Below the pieces are notes generated by a model. The model made no database searches. It worked only from the letters and a program-made list of their open reading frames with translations, and was not told the origin of the DNA. Made by a program: the position numbers and the translations under genes. Below are positions 37,927-50,472 of a DNA stretch of 64,000 nt, piece by piece; positions within the stretch are counted from its first letter, which is position 1, and each line of letters begins with the position of its first letter. This DNA is from Phaseolus vulgaris (Eukaryota; Streptophyta; Magnoliopsida; Fabales; Fabaceae). The stretch is from positions 9,587,564 to 9,651,563 of the forward strand of contig NC_023751.2 in assembly GCF_000499845.2 (NCBI RefSeq), in the 5' to 3' direction.

Positions 37927-38122
37927 TGCCCTCTAAATCTAGCCAAATTCAATGCCCACATTAAGGCAAACATTGTGGAAACCAGAGCTCGTAAATAAGC
38001 AGTGGCAAGTTTCAGCATGCCGAGCCGAGATGCCATCTAAATCTAGCCAACTTCAATCCCCACATTAGCCAACATTGTCCAAACCAGAACCTCGTAATTA
38101 AGCATGGCAAGTTTCATCATGC
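37927..38122. repeat. Diverged tandem duplication downstream of the TBC gene
   Basis: Two copies start with 'tgcc(c/a)tctaaatctagcca' at 37927 and 38031 (period 104). They share 'cccacatta', 'ggcaagtttca' and 'catgc' in order, with several gaps and substitutions. It probably lies in the 3' UTR of the minus-strand TBC gene, 134-329 bases past its stop codon. The open frames 37833-38036 and 38043-38249 fall in these copies and are not genes. Confidence 0.8.
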
Positions 38123-38255
38123 AACAGACTTCATTCGGTTGTAATAACTCAAAATTTGCAGTACTTTTAGATGAGTGGAGAAATCTGGCAGCTTGAAAGT
38201 AAAGATCTTTTGGCAACATCATAACTGGTTCGGTTTGTTTCAGTATCACCTGCCG

Positions 38256-41200
38256 TCATCGTAATGATGCCTCTATTTTCATTTTGTCATGAAGGGTCAC
38301 AACCAAGTTATGGGCGTCATCTAGCAGCTTCCAAACATCGAGGTGTCCAGCCATGCCATTGCATTCCTTAATGATCTCGTCCATGCTGCTATACTTCTCA
38401 ATAATCAACTTTCTCCTTTGTAGAACTGAAGCTGCTATTGCGTAAAGCAATAAATCGTCTGTTGGTGGAGCTCGCTGCCTAATTCTGCTCCATGCAGATT
38501 TCCCAATGCCTGCTCGGATTGCTGCTTGATCTGCCCACATTACTTCCCAAAGGCAAAGAGTCTGCTCAAATGTCAACTCCCTTCTAAACAATACCACCAC
38601 CATCCTATACACAAAAAAGCAATCCTCGGCCTGCAGCTTCTGCAAATGCCTAAACAGGTGGCCATCCTTGAACTTGATAATTTTTGCAACTATATCAAGT
38701 TGCCTCCTAATACCCACCTCATCAAGCCTGAAATTTTGCCTAGCCTTTCTCATGAATCCAACAAAACACCAGAAAGCCTCGTGATCTTCTGGTATAACAC
38801 TAACTATAGGTGATAGCAAATCACTCATACCCTGGCAGTAGCCAATTTCAGGGTCGTACAAAGCATATGCTTCAAGAATTGCAACCAGTCGAGCAGCATG
38901 AAAGATTCTGCTGGCATCTAGGTGACCATAATCCTTCAATCCAACAGCCTCAGCAGAACGATGTGCCCTACAGTCTGGTACAACAGCTTGAGAAGGGGAG
39001 TATGGCATCCATTCCCCATTGGCACGTACTGCATCAAGTCGGATGATCCGTTGCCATGTGGCAAAATCTTCATTAGTCCATAGTTTCGACGGAACTTTCA
39101 TTAGAGAGGGAGAAGAATTTTCCTTAGGTGTCTTGGAATTGTTGTCTTCCTGACCATCATCAGAAGGAAATGTCTGAATTATCTCAGGACCTTCTGAGGA
39201 GTCTGAATCAGTGGAATCAGTATCCAGTACAGAGGTATCAGCATTGCTAACGTTTGGAGCATCATCTCCTTCCAACAGGGCACTAGATGGATCATCTGAA
39301 TATTCAGCATCTGGACTGTGTTCCTCACTGGAAAGAGACTCTCTGGCACTTGTTGCATCTTCAGAACTAGGAGAACCGTAATCTTGAATAAGACTTCCAC
39401 CATCCCCTTCATAACTGATTTCACCTATTTCATTTAACTTGAAGCTCCCACCATTATTGTGCTTTAGCAGCTGCCGGCACTGTCTGCGAAATTTCTCATA
39501 CTCCTTTCTGCATTTAGAGATTTAGAATTAAACTGAAAAAACAGACGAGGGAAGGGCACACAACATAAAGTTTTGAATACTGCAAAAACATGATGGATCC
39601 ATCATATATACTTTACCTATTTTGAGTTCTTATAGCATCTCTTTCTTCTTTGGTACTGTCCAAGTCATAGCTGTATAAATGGACATGTAATTAGTAAACA
39701 TAGAAAAGTTCATATAAATTAATACACATGGAAAAGTATGGGAAAAAAAAGTTCAAAATGACATAAATAAAGAAGCCCATCAATATCCTTTCAGGTGTAG
39801 GATGAAGCGAAGAATAAAGTTTGTGCTACCTCAAATAAGAGATAATTAAGGTTCTTCGTAACCAAGATGCAACACAGTACTAAAGATTTAACCAGGAGCA
39901 AGATATTTCAAATCACATTGTCTAACAGCATGTCCATTTTGTATCTGATGGCAGGACATAATCCAAATTTCCTAGATCCCAAATATGTAAGAAAAATAAA
40001 CAGTAAGCATTATTTAGAAATGAAGCATAAAAGATAGCATGCTTACACTCCGAGTAGGAATGGCCAAACTTCAGCTCTAATAGTAGGATCAACACCCTGC
40101 ATCAGATATTTATACGTAATCAAGTTCAAGGAGAAACAGACAAACCAGAAAAATTTAAAATCTAAACAATCAGATCGGTAAACTCACTCCACTGTGAACT
40201 CTTTTCAGGATATTTATACGTAATCAAGTTCAAGGAGAAACAGCCAAACCAGAAAAATTTAAAATCTAAACAATCAGATCAGTAAACTCACTCCACTGCG
40301 AACTCTTTTCAGGAACTTAATTCCACCATCCCGAATTCTCCCATCTTGGGTAAACAAGCTTTTCCATTGCTGAGGTAAAAGTACTTGTTTCCTTTTCCTA
40401 CGCGACCACGGTGATTTAAGACGACCTCTGAAAATTAAGCCACAAGGATAATCTCATTACTATTACTTGTATTTGAATTTTAGATTAGAGAAATATAGGA
40501 AGTCATCAAGTAAGAAATTCAGGGAGTGAAAAGGTACACAAAAATATACTCTTCCAGATTAACAGCAAATCACAGCACTGCAGTATAATAGCTAATTTTT
40601 CCAAGTCAACTGTGGCTTACTTCTTTCCCCAAGAATTGAGCAGGCGTATACAAGTTTTAGTATTTTAAAATCACAAAAATATGTGCATGATACATGACGC
40701 AAAAAAAAATTAAATGCATTCAGCATTAAAAGCCATCAATTTTGAAATTAATTTTATAATATGCAGCAATAATTTACACTTGAAAATGAACTATATATCA
40801 AGTTGAAGAAATCCCAGTGTACTTAAACAATGGAGTTCCTGTGCAATGTAAAGTTCAGCATTGACTTGAAAAATATCACATATTTGTCGCTGTGTACTGC
40901 TAAATTTACAAAACACAGCCTTGGAAAATTAAAACAGTTGATTCCAAAATCCAAAAGAGATTACAGCATCACCATTTTCTGTTAAAATTTTTAACTTTAG
41001 TACTGATGAAGTACGAAAATATGGGCATGCAATTAAAAAAAAAATGAGGAGTGCCCGGGACGAATAAAAGTTGTACCTGACGACTTGATCAAATCAACAT
41101 CCCTCATATACATATATCTAGATTAAAACTTAAAAACTGTAAACCTTCTTAGATTTAATTTGTCATGTCATGAAATATACTTTTTCAGTCTCAAATTAAC

Positions 41201-41909
41201 ACATCCGTAACATACACTAGCACAAATCTTCCGATCAAGATCACCATTTAGTTACGGTTTTTCACCCACTATTGATTTGTCACGAGAAAAGGAATAGGAG
41301 GATAAACAGTTTGAGGGAAGAAGAAGAAAACTTAGAAATAAAGAAATCTACTAAACAGACAAAAAAAAACTCCAGCAAAACCAAAAGAGAGATCTGTCTC
41401 CTTCCCACTACCTTGTCCTCCTCAACCCTACAACCCTTTCAGAAACAAATCAGGATTTCCTTGTTTAATTATGGAAAGCATTGTTTGCAATTCAAACAAA
41501 ATCAACGATTCAACAAGCGAAACACACAATAAGACCGAAATGCTGCAGAGCAAAGAAACCCAAAAACAGAAACGCAACAAACACAAGTTGATCAACCTAA
41601 GCGGACACTGATAGCACAACTGGGATGCGCAGAGGTGGAGATCTGGCACGAAATAAACACAAAAGTAATAGAAATCTCAGCGCTGAATAAAAACAGTTTA
41701 AAAAATGAGCAGAGAACAGGAGAATGAAGAAGAGAAACTTACCGATCAGAAGACGAACAGGAAGCAGGAGAGGAAGAAGTGACAACGAATAGAACCGATC
41801 GCAAATGGATCCACGACGAGGAGGACGACGACGATTGTGACGACGACGACGAAGGAGAAGAATTCGAGGACGACGGTTGCGAATTGAGACTTCGTCTAAG
41901 GGGATTCAT
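38256..41909 (-). CDS. TBC-domain Rab GTPase-activating protein (Gyp7/TBC1D15-like)
   Basis: Five coding exons on the minus strand: 41743-41909, 40292-40427, 40047-40096, 39617-39670 and 38256-39507. They total 1659 nt and give 552 residues with in-frame GT-AG introns. TBC proteins switch off Rab GTPases in vesicle traffic by the dual-finger mechanism. Both catalytic motifs are present: 'IIRLDAVR' with the arginine finger at about residue 297, and 'YCQG' with the glutamine finger at about residues 359-362. The domain begins with 'RSGGVDPTIRAEVW' near residue 100. It is split by an acidic, Ser/Asp/Glu-rich insert at about residues 150-270, as is common in plant members of this type. The N-terminus is extremely Ser-rich, from a TCG/TCC repeat. 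The start at 41909 is the first ATG that reaches the domain through spliced frames. A short 'MNQL' uORF and a 54-codon ORF lie upstream. A 104-bp duplication sits at the exon 2/intron 2 border. Confidence 0.9.
40105..40312. repeat. 104-bp tandem duplication across an exon-intron boundary of the TBC gene
   Basis: Copies 40105-40208 and 40209-40312 differ at only three positions by eye. Copy 40209-40312 contains the last 21 bases of coding exon 2 and its donor ('gga|gtgagt'). Copy 40105-40208 puts a second, unused exon end and donor inside intron 2. Splicing at the downstream copy of the donor would read into a stop codon soon after 'GGAGTGAGT', so the upstream donor must be used for full-length protein. 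Confidence 0.95.
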
Positions 41910-42057
41910 CTATAAAATCCTTCTATGTACACTTTTTCGTGTTTAGTTTTTCCTAACAGTGTAACTAAATCGGAATCGAAAACAGTATCCTCTGGCTAGG
42001 TTTTTGTGCGATTGCGACGACGCTCTCTAATTGGTTCATTCGAGAGGTCCTAGGTTT

Positions 42058-42222
42058 TCACCTACTAACAGCGCAGAATACGGCGGCGACGAGAGCAAGG
42101 CCGGCGAGGGCTGTGAAGAGCACCGCCGGAGTTACCGCCGCCGCGGACATTGAAAGCAACCCGGCGGTGCCGGTGACGAAGTGAGTATCGCTGGTGGTGC
42201 TGAAGTGAGTGGATGTGACCAT
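42058..42222 (-). CDS. 54-residue small ORF with a C-terminal membrane segment, upstream of the TBC gene
   Basis: The minus-strand frame runs from ATG (complement of 42220-42222) to TGA (42058-42060). It lies 148 nt upstream of the TBC start codon on the same strand. It encodes a Thr/Ser-rich first half beginning 'MVTSTHFSTTSDTHF', then an Ala/Val/Leu-rich hydrophobic stretch at about residues 27-51 ending 'FCAVSR'. Most codons end in G or C, unlike the AT-rich neighbourhood and unlike random sequence, which argues for real coding selection. It could be a separate small membrane-protein gene, or a long upstream ORF in the TBC 5' leader. I do not recognise a family and assign no function. Confidence 0.55.
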   Translation of the reverse strand: MVTSTHFSTTSDTHFVTGTAGLLSMSAAAVTPAVLFTALAGLALVAAVFCAVSR

Positions 42223-42600
42223 GGATAGTGAAAGTACAAGAATACCCTTTCCTCGATTGATCGTTTCTGAAATCGTTTGAGAACCGAAACTAGTTTGAGA
42301 GAAAGAAGAGAAGAGAGTAGAGAGGCAAAGTGAGTATCAAGGGAGAGAGAAAGGACTAAAATGGAAATAAATAGAAAATTTGAAGGAAAGAAAGAAATGA
42401 AGACTGGTAGAGTAGGGAAAGAAAACGAAGCAGAATCTAAACTAATATGCTTTTGTGGGAGGAGAAGGGTGCAAATGTCAAAACGCTGCCGTTTCTCTCT
42501 CTCTCTCTCTCTCCTTATATTATCACATCATTCAAACTTTCGAACTAACTAACTAATCTCTCAATCTGCTCCTTTGTTAAAGCTCCCAAGTTTCAATTAA
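42223..42600. other. Leader/promoter region for the minus-strand small ORF and TBC gene
   Basis: On the minus strand this region is CT-rich (42290-42350), as in plant 5' leaders. On the plus strand a (TC)n run lies at about 42497-42514. No TATA box is convincing. The plus-strand frame 42361-42552 is probably incidental. Confidence 0.4.
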
Positions 42601-45600
42601 CTAATTTAATTACTAATTAATAAAATGAAAAATTATGCCAACAAGATTATCCTTTCCTCCGTTTATTAATAAATTGCCTTCTAATCTAATCTAATCTAAT
42701 CATGGGTCAATAGCTTTATTTCCAGTAAAGCTATTAAATGTTGCAGACCTATACTTCCGTAATATAGGTAATTTCTTTGGCCTTTTCCAAAAGTTGTTAT
42801 CTCTTTTTCCTTTATGCTGTTCAATTAAAATTAGTAGTCTGTCACAAAATTAAACCCAATGAGACTCATTTTTTATTTCTTAAATAATATAATGAATTTA
42901 ATTTTTATAGATAAAATAAGTATCATTGAAAAAATACTTCATTTGCTCTCATATTAATTAGGTGCAAGAAGAAAAATTGTATTTTTTTTTGTGTGAATCG
43001 CATGACAATAATCAAATTGAGATTAATCATGGTAATTCAAGTTTCTGTCTCGAGTCACACATGTTCTTGGTTTTTAAAAATCCCACACTATAAACAACTC
43101 TGCTTAAAATATTACCATGGCATGTGATGTTAAATATTTGTTTATACAACAGGATTTTACATAATTGGCAGTTGATATTTGTATTGTAAATTATTGACTT
43201 TGAAGAAATTAGTGAACAGTCATCTTAATTAAATTTTATTTTACTAAACTCGTAACAATAATTCAAATATGAAATTCGTTTATGGAAAATCATAACAGTT
43301 ATATGAATTCAATTAAATATAATAGGAAAATTTTAATTTTATCGTGCTTTATAGGTTTGATTTTCAAATATGCATAAAAAAAACTATGTTATTAAATGGA
43401 TCACTCATATGGCGTTTGTGATTTAATGAACTTTTTAAGTTCAGCTTTCCATCTTGGTAAACAATATTAATGTTCTAATATTTTGTTTTGATAAGATAGT
43501 TAAAATCAATAAAATATTTTGAAGCAAAGTCACTTTATATATTTGAGATAATATTATTACTATCAGTCACATTTGAAGTATTATTTATTTTGAAACTTTA
43601 AGATTTATCATAACTTTGTTTTTGATAAGTTGTTGATGGAAAAAAGGTCCGCGAAAACAATAGACATAATCAAGAATCAATGCAAGAAAATAAACAACAC
43701 AGGATTTAAGGTGGTTCAGTCGCCAACTGCAGCCTACATCCACACCGGTAACTATTATATTTTCATTCTATACTGCACATCAATTACAAGTACAATGATA
43801 TCTTTTAATAAAAATTATAAAGGAACACAATGATTAAGTTCACTTACTAAACATTGTGTTTAGTCAGCCCAACCCAATTGGTCATGACTTCATACCCAAC
43901 AGTCGTCTTTTGAATTTAAAGAGGAAAACATGTTTAAAGTGTCGTTGGTCTTGACTCATAAACGAAGTAAAACTATTGTGCGTACAAAAATAAACCTCAC
44001 ATCCGAGGTCTAAAAGGAAATGGAGGTTCATCTTTGAATTCACTTATACATTTCCAGATATAACGTCAATGTTTCAATCTCAAACCTATTAAAATACATA
44101 ACTAAGATCAATCATCGTAAATGAGTTGTTGTCCACTTTAAATTTTGGAACTCAATCATTGTTTTGTCCTTAATAGGTGTATGAAGGATTAAAGGAGAAA
44201 AATATATTTAAATTGTCATTGTCCTTGACTCTTAAGTAATTTTGGATTATTGAAAATACCAAAACAAGCCCCTAATTAAGGTTTAAAGGGAACGAGGGTT
44301 TATATTTGAAACTATTTTTCAATTCTCATATATGGCATAAATGTTCTGACTCAAGTCCATTTAGATAATATTAGTAGGATATTTATGATATTATTCATCA
44401 CCATTTTATTGATAAAAGATACTTTAAAAGGTCAAGATATGAATATGTATTTAAATTCTCCTTAATCCTAATTTTTTGGTTGTATGAAAATGAAAAGATA
44501 ATTTTAAAAACAAATCATCATTCTCTTTAATTTGAATGAATCAGAAAATTAACTTCAAAAGATAATTGATCCCTTAAATCTTGATTAGGAGATTTGTTTC
44601 TATAGTCTAATAATTTTCATAGTTTAAAGTCAACACTATAGATAATTTAAAGACAATATTATCCCTTAGGAAGGCATTTAAAAACAAAAGCCAATACTCT
44701 AAATATTAAAAAAAAAAATCCGTCTCGCTTCAAGCCATTTCAAAAGTAAAGTGTACTTTTTTTAATAACTTCTAGTCTTACATTAAGTTTGAATAAAGAA
44801 ATTAAAAAATAACATATTTATATAATAAAAGAAAAAAAGGAAGTAGTACAATGGATTAAAATTTTCATATAAATTAAAATTAACTTATTTACTTTATTTT
44901 CATAAATGTATTAATCCTTTTTTTTCACAGTCTCCACTGTTATAAAAGTATTACTGTAAAGAAAAAAGACACAACTCACATTGTTATTACCAGTGCAGTT
45001 TGTGTACCTTCTTTGCAACATGGCAAGTTTCATCATTCATTATCTGAATTTCTTCCCAAATAGGAAATAATTTTTATAAATAAAAGAGACTTGTTTATAC
45101 ATAATTATATTTCACGAAGGTTATTTTGTTAAAGTGGAAAAACTATTCTAAAAATTGTTTTTTATAAATATTTAATGTACTTTCATACATAGAATTTAAA
45201 TATATGATTATTGACTAAAAATATCTGTTAAGACGTTATTAAATATCGTGAATAGGAAAGCAAAAAATGGTAAAACTATAGTGCGAATGTTATAATTAGG
45301 ATGTTTATGAGGGATAGATTGCAATCAGCCGTTATAGTAAACCTAAAAAGGAATTAATATAGTATGTGACATAGATAATTTTAAAATTTAATGATAAAAT
45401 TTTGAACTGATAATTATAAATCTATATTTAATCTTTCAAAATATGATTTTAGTTTGGTGGAAGCATTGATTAAGACAACATGTTTATAGTAATTACAAAT
45501 TAGTAATCTGATCCTGACATCTAATATCCGGTCAAAAGCAGGTTGAATTTGTGTGCATAACTCCACCGACTTGAGCGTAACACAATCCCATTATAAAGTG

Positions 45601-45727
45601 CTGAAAATTTTCAATCCAGAAATTAATATTTGATAATCAATTATTAATTTACTTAAAAAAATCAAATTTTCTAAAGTGAATTACTTAATTTACAAAGATG
45701 AATCTAGGTGGAGTGTTATTGAAGTTC
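42601..45727. other. AT-rich intergenic sequence
   Basis: A pentanucleotide run 'ctaatctaatctaatcta' lies at about 42682-42701. Near 43700-43745 the text 'aaggtggttcagtcgcca...cctacatccacaccgg' resembles a motif common in plant dispersed repeats, but no element ends were found. No gene recognised. Confidence 0.45.
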
Positions 45728-46290
45728 GGACACTCCTTTTAAATGGTGTGTTCATGTTAAATACACGGATACGACACTCGTACAATACTTGTATGACATT
45801 TATCGATTAAGGGTTCAATTCAAAAAAAATATTATTTAATTTATGATAATTTTAATATAGGTCTAACACAATTTTAAAAAAGATAAATACATTAATTTTA
45901 TAAAAACTTAAATTTATTATATAACTTTTTAATATAATTATAAAAATAAGAAACAAATCATTTTAAACTAATTCTAAAAAATATTTTTGTGTTAAAATAA
46001 AAAACTGAAACATATTAATGTAAATAAATCTTTATTGTCAATTTATATAATTCATAATATATAATATTTTGATCTGTGTCGTCTCTTTAATATTTTAGAT
46101 ATTATATATATTTTTGTGTCTGTATCCATATCGCATCAGTATTAATATCATTGATAATTATAAATTTTTATTATCAATTTATATAATTCATAATATATAA
46201 TATTTTGATTTATGTCATCTCTTTAATATTTTAAAGATTATATATATTTTTTGTCTGTATCCATATTGTATTAGTATTAATATCATGATA
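45728..46290 (+). repeat. Dispersed TIR repeat, copy B, with internal tandem duplication
   Basis: The left end contains 'ggatacgacactcgtacaat', the inverted counterpart of the 'gtgtccgtatcagtgttg' end of copy A (22047-22450). Interior motifs are shared in the same order. The terminal third is duplicated: 'caatttatataattcataat' starts at 46039 and 46175, a 136-bp period, and both copies end in 'ctgtatccatat'-like text. Non-coding. Confidence 0.65.
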
Positions 46291-49200
46291 ATTTGGAAGC
46301 AGGCCAAAACTTGTTTGGTAGAATTTTGTAATTTTTAAATAAATAAAAATTTGAGAAAAGGACAAGCATAATTGTCAACTAAGTAACTAACAACTGACGT
46401 TGAATTATGTATATGGGAGAAAATTGTAGAAATATCAGTCAACAAAATCAGGCGCAGTGATTTCTTATTTTAAAGCATGAAAAAGAAAAATGAAAAATAA
46501 ATAAAGTAATTATATTTAGGTATAGTTATTAACTTATTTCTTAAAGAAAATTCTGATATTTACTTTAAAATGTCAGAGATTAAACACAAATTCTTTCAGA
46601 AACCAGAAGTAATTATTGTTATATAAACCTGATAATGTTTTTTCATGTCATTATTTCCAATTGAAATTTGTTGGATTCAACTGCTATACGCGCATTGCAC
46701 ACCAGAGACTAAACCTCTGCAAATATTCATTAATTTTCAAAAGTATATTAACATGACCGGCGTTCCAGTAGAAAACTAATAATATTAAAAAAAAATAGTA
46801 AAGTGATGATGAGTGAAAATAATTAACCGTTAATAAAATTAATAAATACTATACAATAATAGCATGAATATTATAAAAAAAAATTCAAAAATATTTATAT
46901 TTAATTTAAGAGTTGGTAATTTTAATGAAGTACAGAGTGTTATAAACTGTTTCTTCCAAGACTTTTTACTTATTGCATTTCAAAACAGCAGTGTTTTTAG
47001 TTTTTCCTTTTTAAATAATTTCCCTTTTAATTTTTAAGTTGTTTTTTCAATAATACTAATATACACATATATTATTAAAAATAATTAATATTGAAAATAG
47101 ACTAAGTAAAAGTTGACAAAGTAAGGGTATGTTTGACCTAATCTACATGAATTAAATAATTTTGAATGAATTAATCAAATTACTAAAAGACTATTAATAA
47201 AATGGGATAAAAAGCATTTGTTGGAATATAAATGTTTAGAAAAAAGTAAGCGAAATCCATTTTGACAATCTCGAGATTTTTGAGTGTGCTTTTTCTTTTC
47301 TTTTCTTGGAGCCTCAAAGAGTGTGGTACTTGAGATGATATGATACTTGGTATTGTTGTGGGCTCCATCGGTTTCCAAGTTTATTGTTTTGCCATCAATT
47401 GCCACTTTGAGATCCGACAATGGCCTATATAAAAAGTCTACCAAAATTATATGTGTTTCCTTCCATAATTTCTCACACGCACTATTTGCAATTCCATTGC
47501 TGCTTTGTTTGGTCACAACAGTCCAACATTGTCATCATGAATAAACAGCTTTGAAAATACCACATATTGCCTTTTTACCACACAAATATTTGGCTAATAT
47601 ATCACTACTTTTCTGCCTTAGCAGCACCCAACAGTGTCTATTAATTGGGGTTATTGACGTGCAAGGTTGCCACACAACTTTCTTAAAAAATGAGAAGAAA
47701 AAAAGGGAAGGAAGAAAGAAAGGAACAATCTTCTAAGACCCATATGCTTTACCTTTTGAATATTTGTGCTATATAGGTCCTTTTCATCATCTACCACAAT
47801 GATGAAAGAGATTCCATAAAATAAACAGTGAGTCCAATCCGAAGAGAGCTTTGTCTTCTGTGGGATAATGACAACACCAACATGCCAAAGGTGTGTCCTA
47901 AGTATTGCCCCCTAATTACAACATTGCACTCTCCGTTATCACAAAGTATGGCCTTAATTATGTGAAGTGATTGCAGTCAAAACTGCTAATCATCAAGTGT
48001 TTGTTTTGGGTTTGAAGCAAGTCCCCTCCTTCACTGTGACTTCTCTGTAGTGGCAACTTGGCAAGGTAAAAGGGTATTGATTCTACCCTGAACCAGCTAG
48101 CCATTTCACAGAAACAAAAGCTAAAATAAAGACTAGGTTTTCACCTTAGCCTCATTATTGGATTTAAATGGAATTCATTTCACAACCTTGTGAGTACAAT
48201 TTTACTTCATTTTTCTTCTCTTTCATTCCCTCTTACTTTTGAGCCTGACCCATTTGGCCTGATGTGAAATTAATAGAACTGTAGACGGTCAAATTGTGTG
48301 GCACATGGATAAAGCTGGAATGCATGGTACTCCAATTAACAGAATGTGCTATATTCAGAGTCTTTTACCAAGCATGCCCTAAAGTGACATTTAATGCAAA
48401 AAAGTGTGTGGAGGTGGGAGGGAAAAGATGAACTAAAACTACTACACGAACCATAACACTATTTTCTTGGACTAATCATTCAATTTGATTGCAAATTGCA
48501 ATAAAAAAATGTTGTCTTTGAGAAAATGGATGCCGGATTAGAAACCCAAGTATACTTCACATTGTACGAAAACCAATGCCATATGAAACCACAAAAGAAA
48601 CATAAAACGTTGTGTGAAAAATTTTAAAGTGTCAGGCGAGGTAAAGCGTGAATTGTTTGCGTTGCCCATGTGGTTTGAGGACGTTTCTTGCTTATAGTAT
48701 GTGCTAAGGCAAATAAGCATAGTTAAGTTCCCCCATCGTGACACGCATTTTAATATCAAACTCCTAATTCAGATTAATTATAACGCAAGAAGATTTTTAA
48801 TTACTTGTATCAAAATCAAATTTACCTAACTTTAAATCAAATGAACCTTTATTCCTCTTACAAGTCACAAGTTTGAGTAGAATATTCTTGGAGTAACTGT
48901 TCAGTCTAACAAAGTGTGTGTATCCAAGGTTTTCTTCTGACGTTCACGATGAAAATTAAAAAATCAAGTATCAATAAATGAGTCCATGGTTAAAACATCC
49001 ACTTCAATGGTAAAATCAAGACTATTTAGTATTTATTATACTTGTAAGGGGTTAAGATATATTTGATACAGGTTGGACAATTCATTCTTATTTTTGGTCA
49101 CACTTTTTTTTTTTTTTATTTGTTTGGGTTTCATCTTATGATGAATTTTATTATTGATGAGTCATAATTAATGTGTATAATTATAAAAAATGGTATTACT

Positions 49201-50472
49201 TACTTTATCTGTATTCCTTTTTCACTTTGATGCATTTCACACAAGTTGGTCAGTCGATATCCGATATCGGATATTTATAAGATTGTCTGGTCCCAACCAG
49301 TACAATATTTGTCATGAGTAAATCGCTCACAGTATAAAACCAAAATAATAAATAATGAAAAATAACAGAAATTAAAAACACTAATTATAAATTTGAACTG
49401 AGTATATCACTAAAAAGAATCAAATAAATTAAATGGATTGAACTAAAACATGAAAACGAACGTCATAAACTCTTGAAATTTATAAAAATATAAAAAAGCA
49501 AAGATATTATGTGATTGGATAGATCCACTTATCCAAATAAAAATTTGAAATTCAAACTAAATAGAGTAGATTCACCGGATGATCATATTTGATGAATTAT
49601 CCGATCTCTCGGTTGGGTCACTTAACTAAGCAATGAAGCAATCTAATGAGGTGTTGATGGGTTTGAGTGGGGGGCAACACCAAGTGTACCTTTTACCACG
49701 GTCTATCTAATGTTTGCAAAAGTAGTGGTAGCTTGGCACCTTCTCATGGTTCGGACTAGAACTAAGGACTAAAAATAAAAAAATGAAAAAAACCTAAAAT
49801 AATGCAAAGAATCTGATTCAATGGCCCAAAGGGGGTTACTCTCTAGAGTGATGGTTGGTGTATTTGCTCACGGGGTAGGGAAGAACCGAGGTTTGTTGTC
49901 TGTTGACTTCTAGCCTGTCTTATTTTATTTGATGTTTTCTCATCAGGGAAATTTGGTTCTCAACATGAAATTTCTTCAGCCCAGTAATTCTTTTCCATAA
50001 TTCATATATCCTCACGCCTGTTGCAGCAAGCCGCGTCCTCATAATGGTGTTAGAGTCTCACATTTACAAAATACAAAACGCAAGCTAGCAAAAAAGCTCC
50101 ATGTGGAAGTACCAAGAACCGTATAGGGGTCAACACATGATGACACTGATTGTGGGAAAGGACAATAGTAAAGACCATTAACGTGAAGTGATTATTTAAT
50201 TCATTTCAACAATAAGGACATAAAAGTGGCATTTAAATCGAATGAACCCGTCCGTTTAGAGGTGGGGTTGGTGCACATTATTGATTGAAAATTTGTGGAG
50301 AAGAAATGTGATATTTTGAAGCAACATAACTTAATATTCCCTTTATTGTCACAAATGACTAAGGACCCTGTCCAATGCTAACTGTCACTTGGAAGAGAAA
50401 ATTCAGTACACAAACTCAACATTGCAAAGGTAAAAAGCACAACATATAGATCAACTGGCTTAGCTGCTGCAT
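46291..50472. other. Intergenic sequence
   Basis: The sequence from about 47200 to 48450 is less AT-rich than its surroundings. It contains overlapping short frames on both strands (47175-47516 minus, 47347-47544 plus) with a 'ctatataaaaag' motif at 47423, but no recognisable family. A palindrome 'gatatccgatatcggatatt' lies near 49255. The final 70 or so bases are probably the 3' UTR of the next gene. Confidence 0.4.

Noticed and set aside
43700..43750. Retroelement-like 'ggtggttcagtcgcca...cctacatccac' motif
   Set aside because: The motif resembles common plant dispersed repeats, but no ends, repeats or coding sequence nearby allow an element to be called.
47175..47544. Possible small gene (113 codons minus, 65 codons plus)
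   Set aside because: Overlapping frames on both strands, no recognisable motif, no convincing splice structure.
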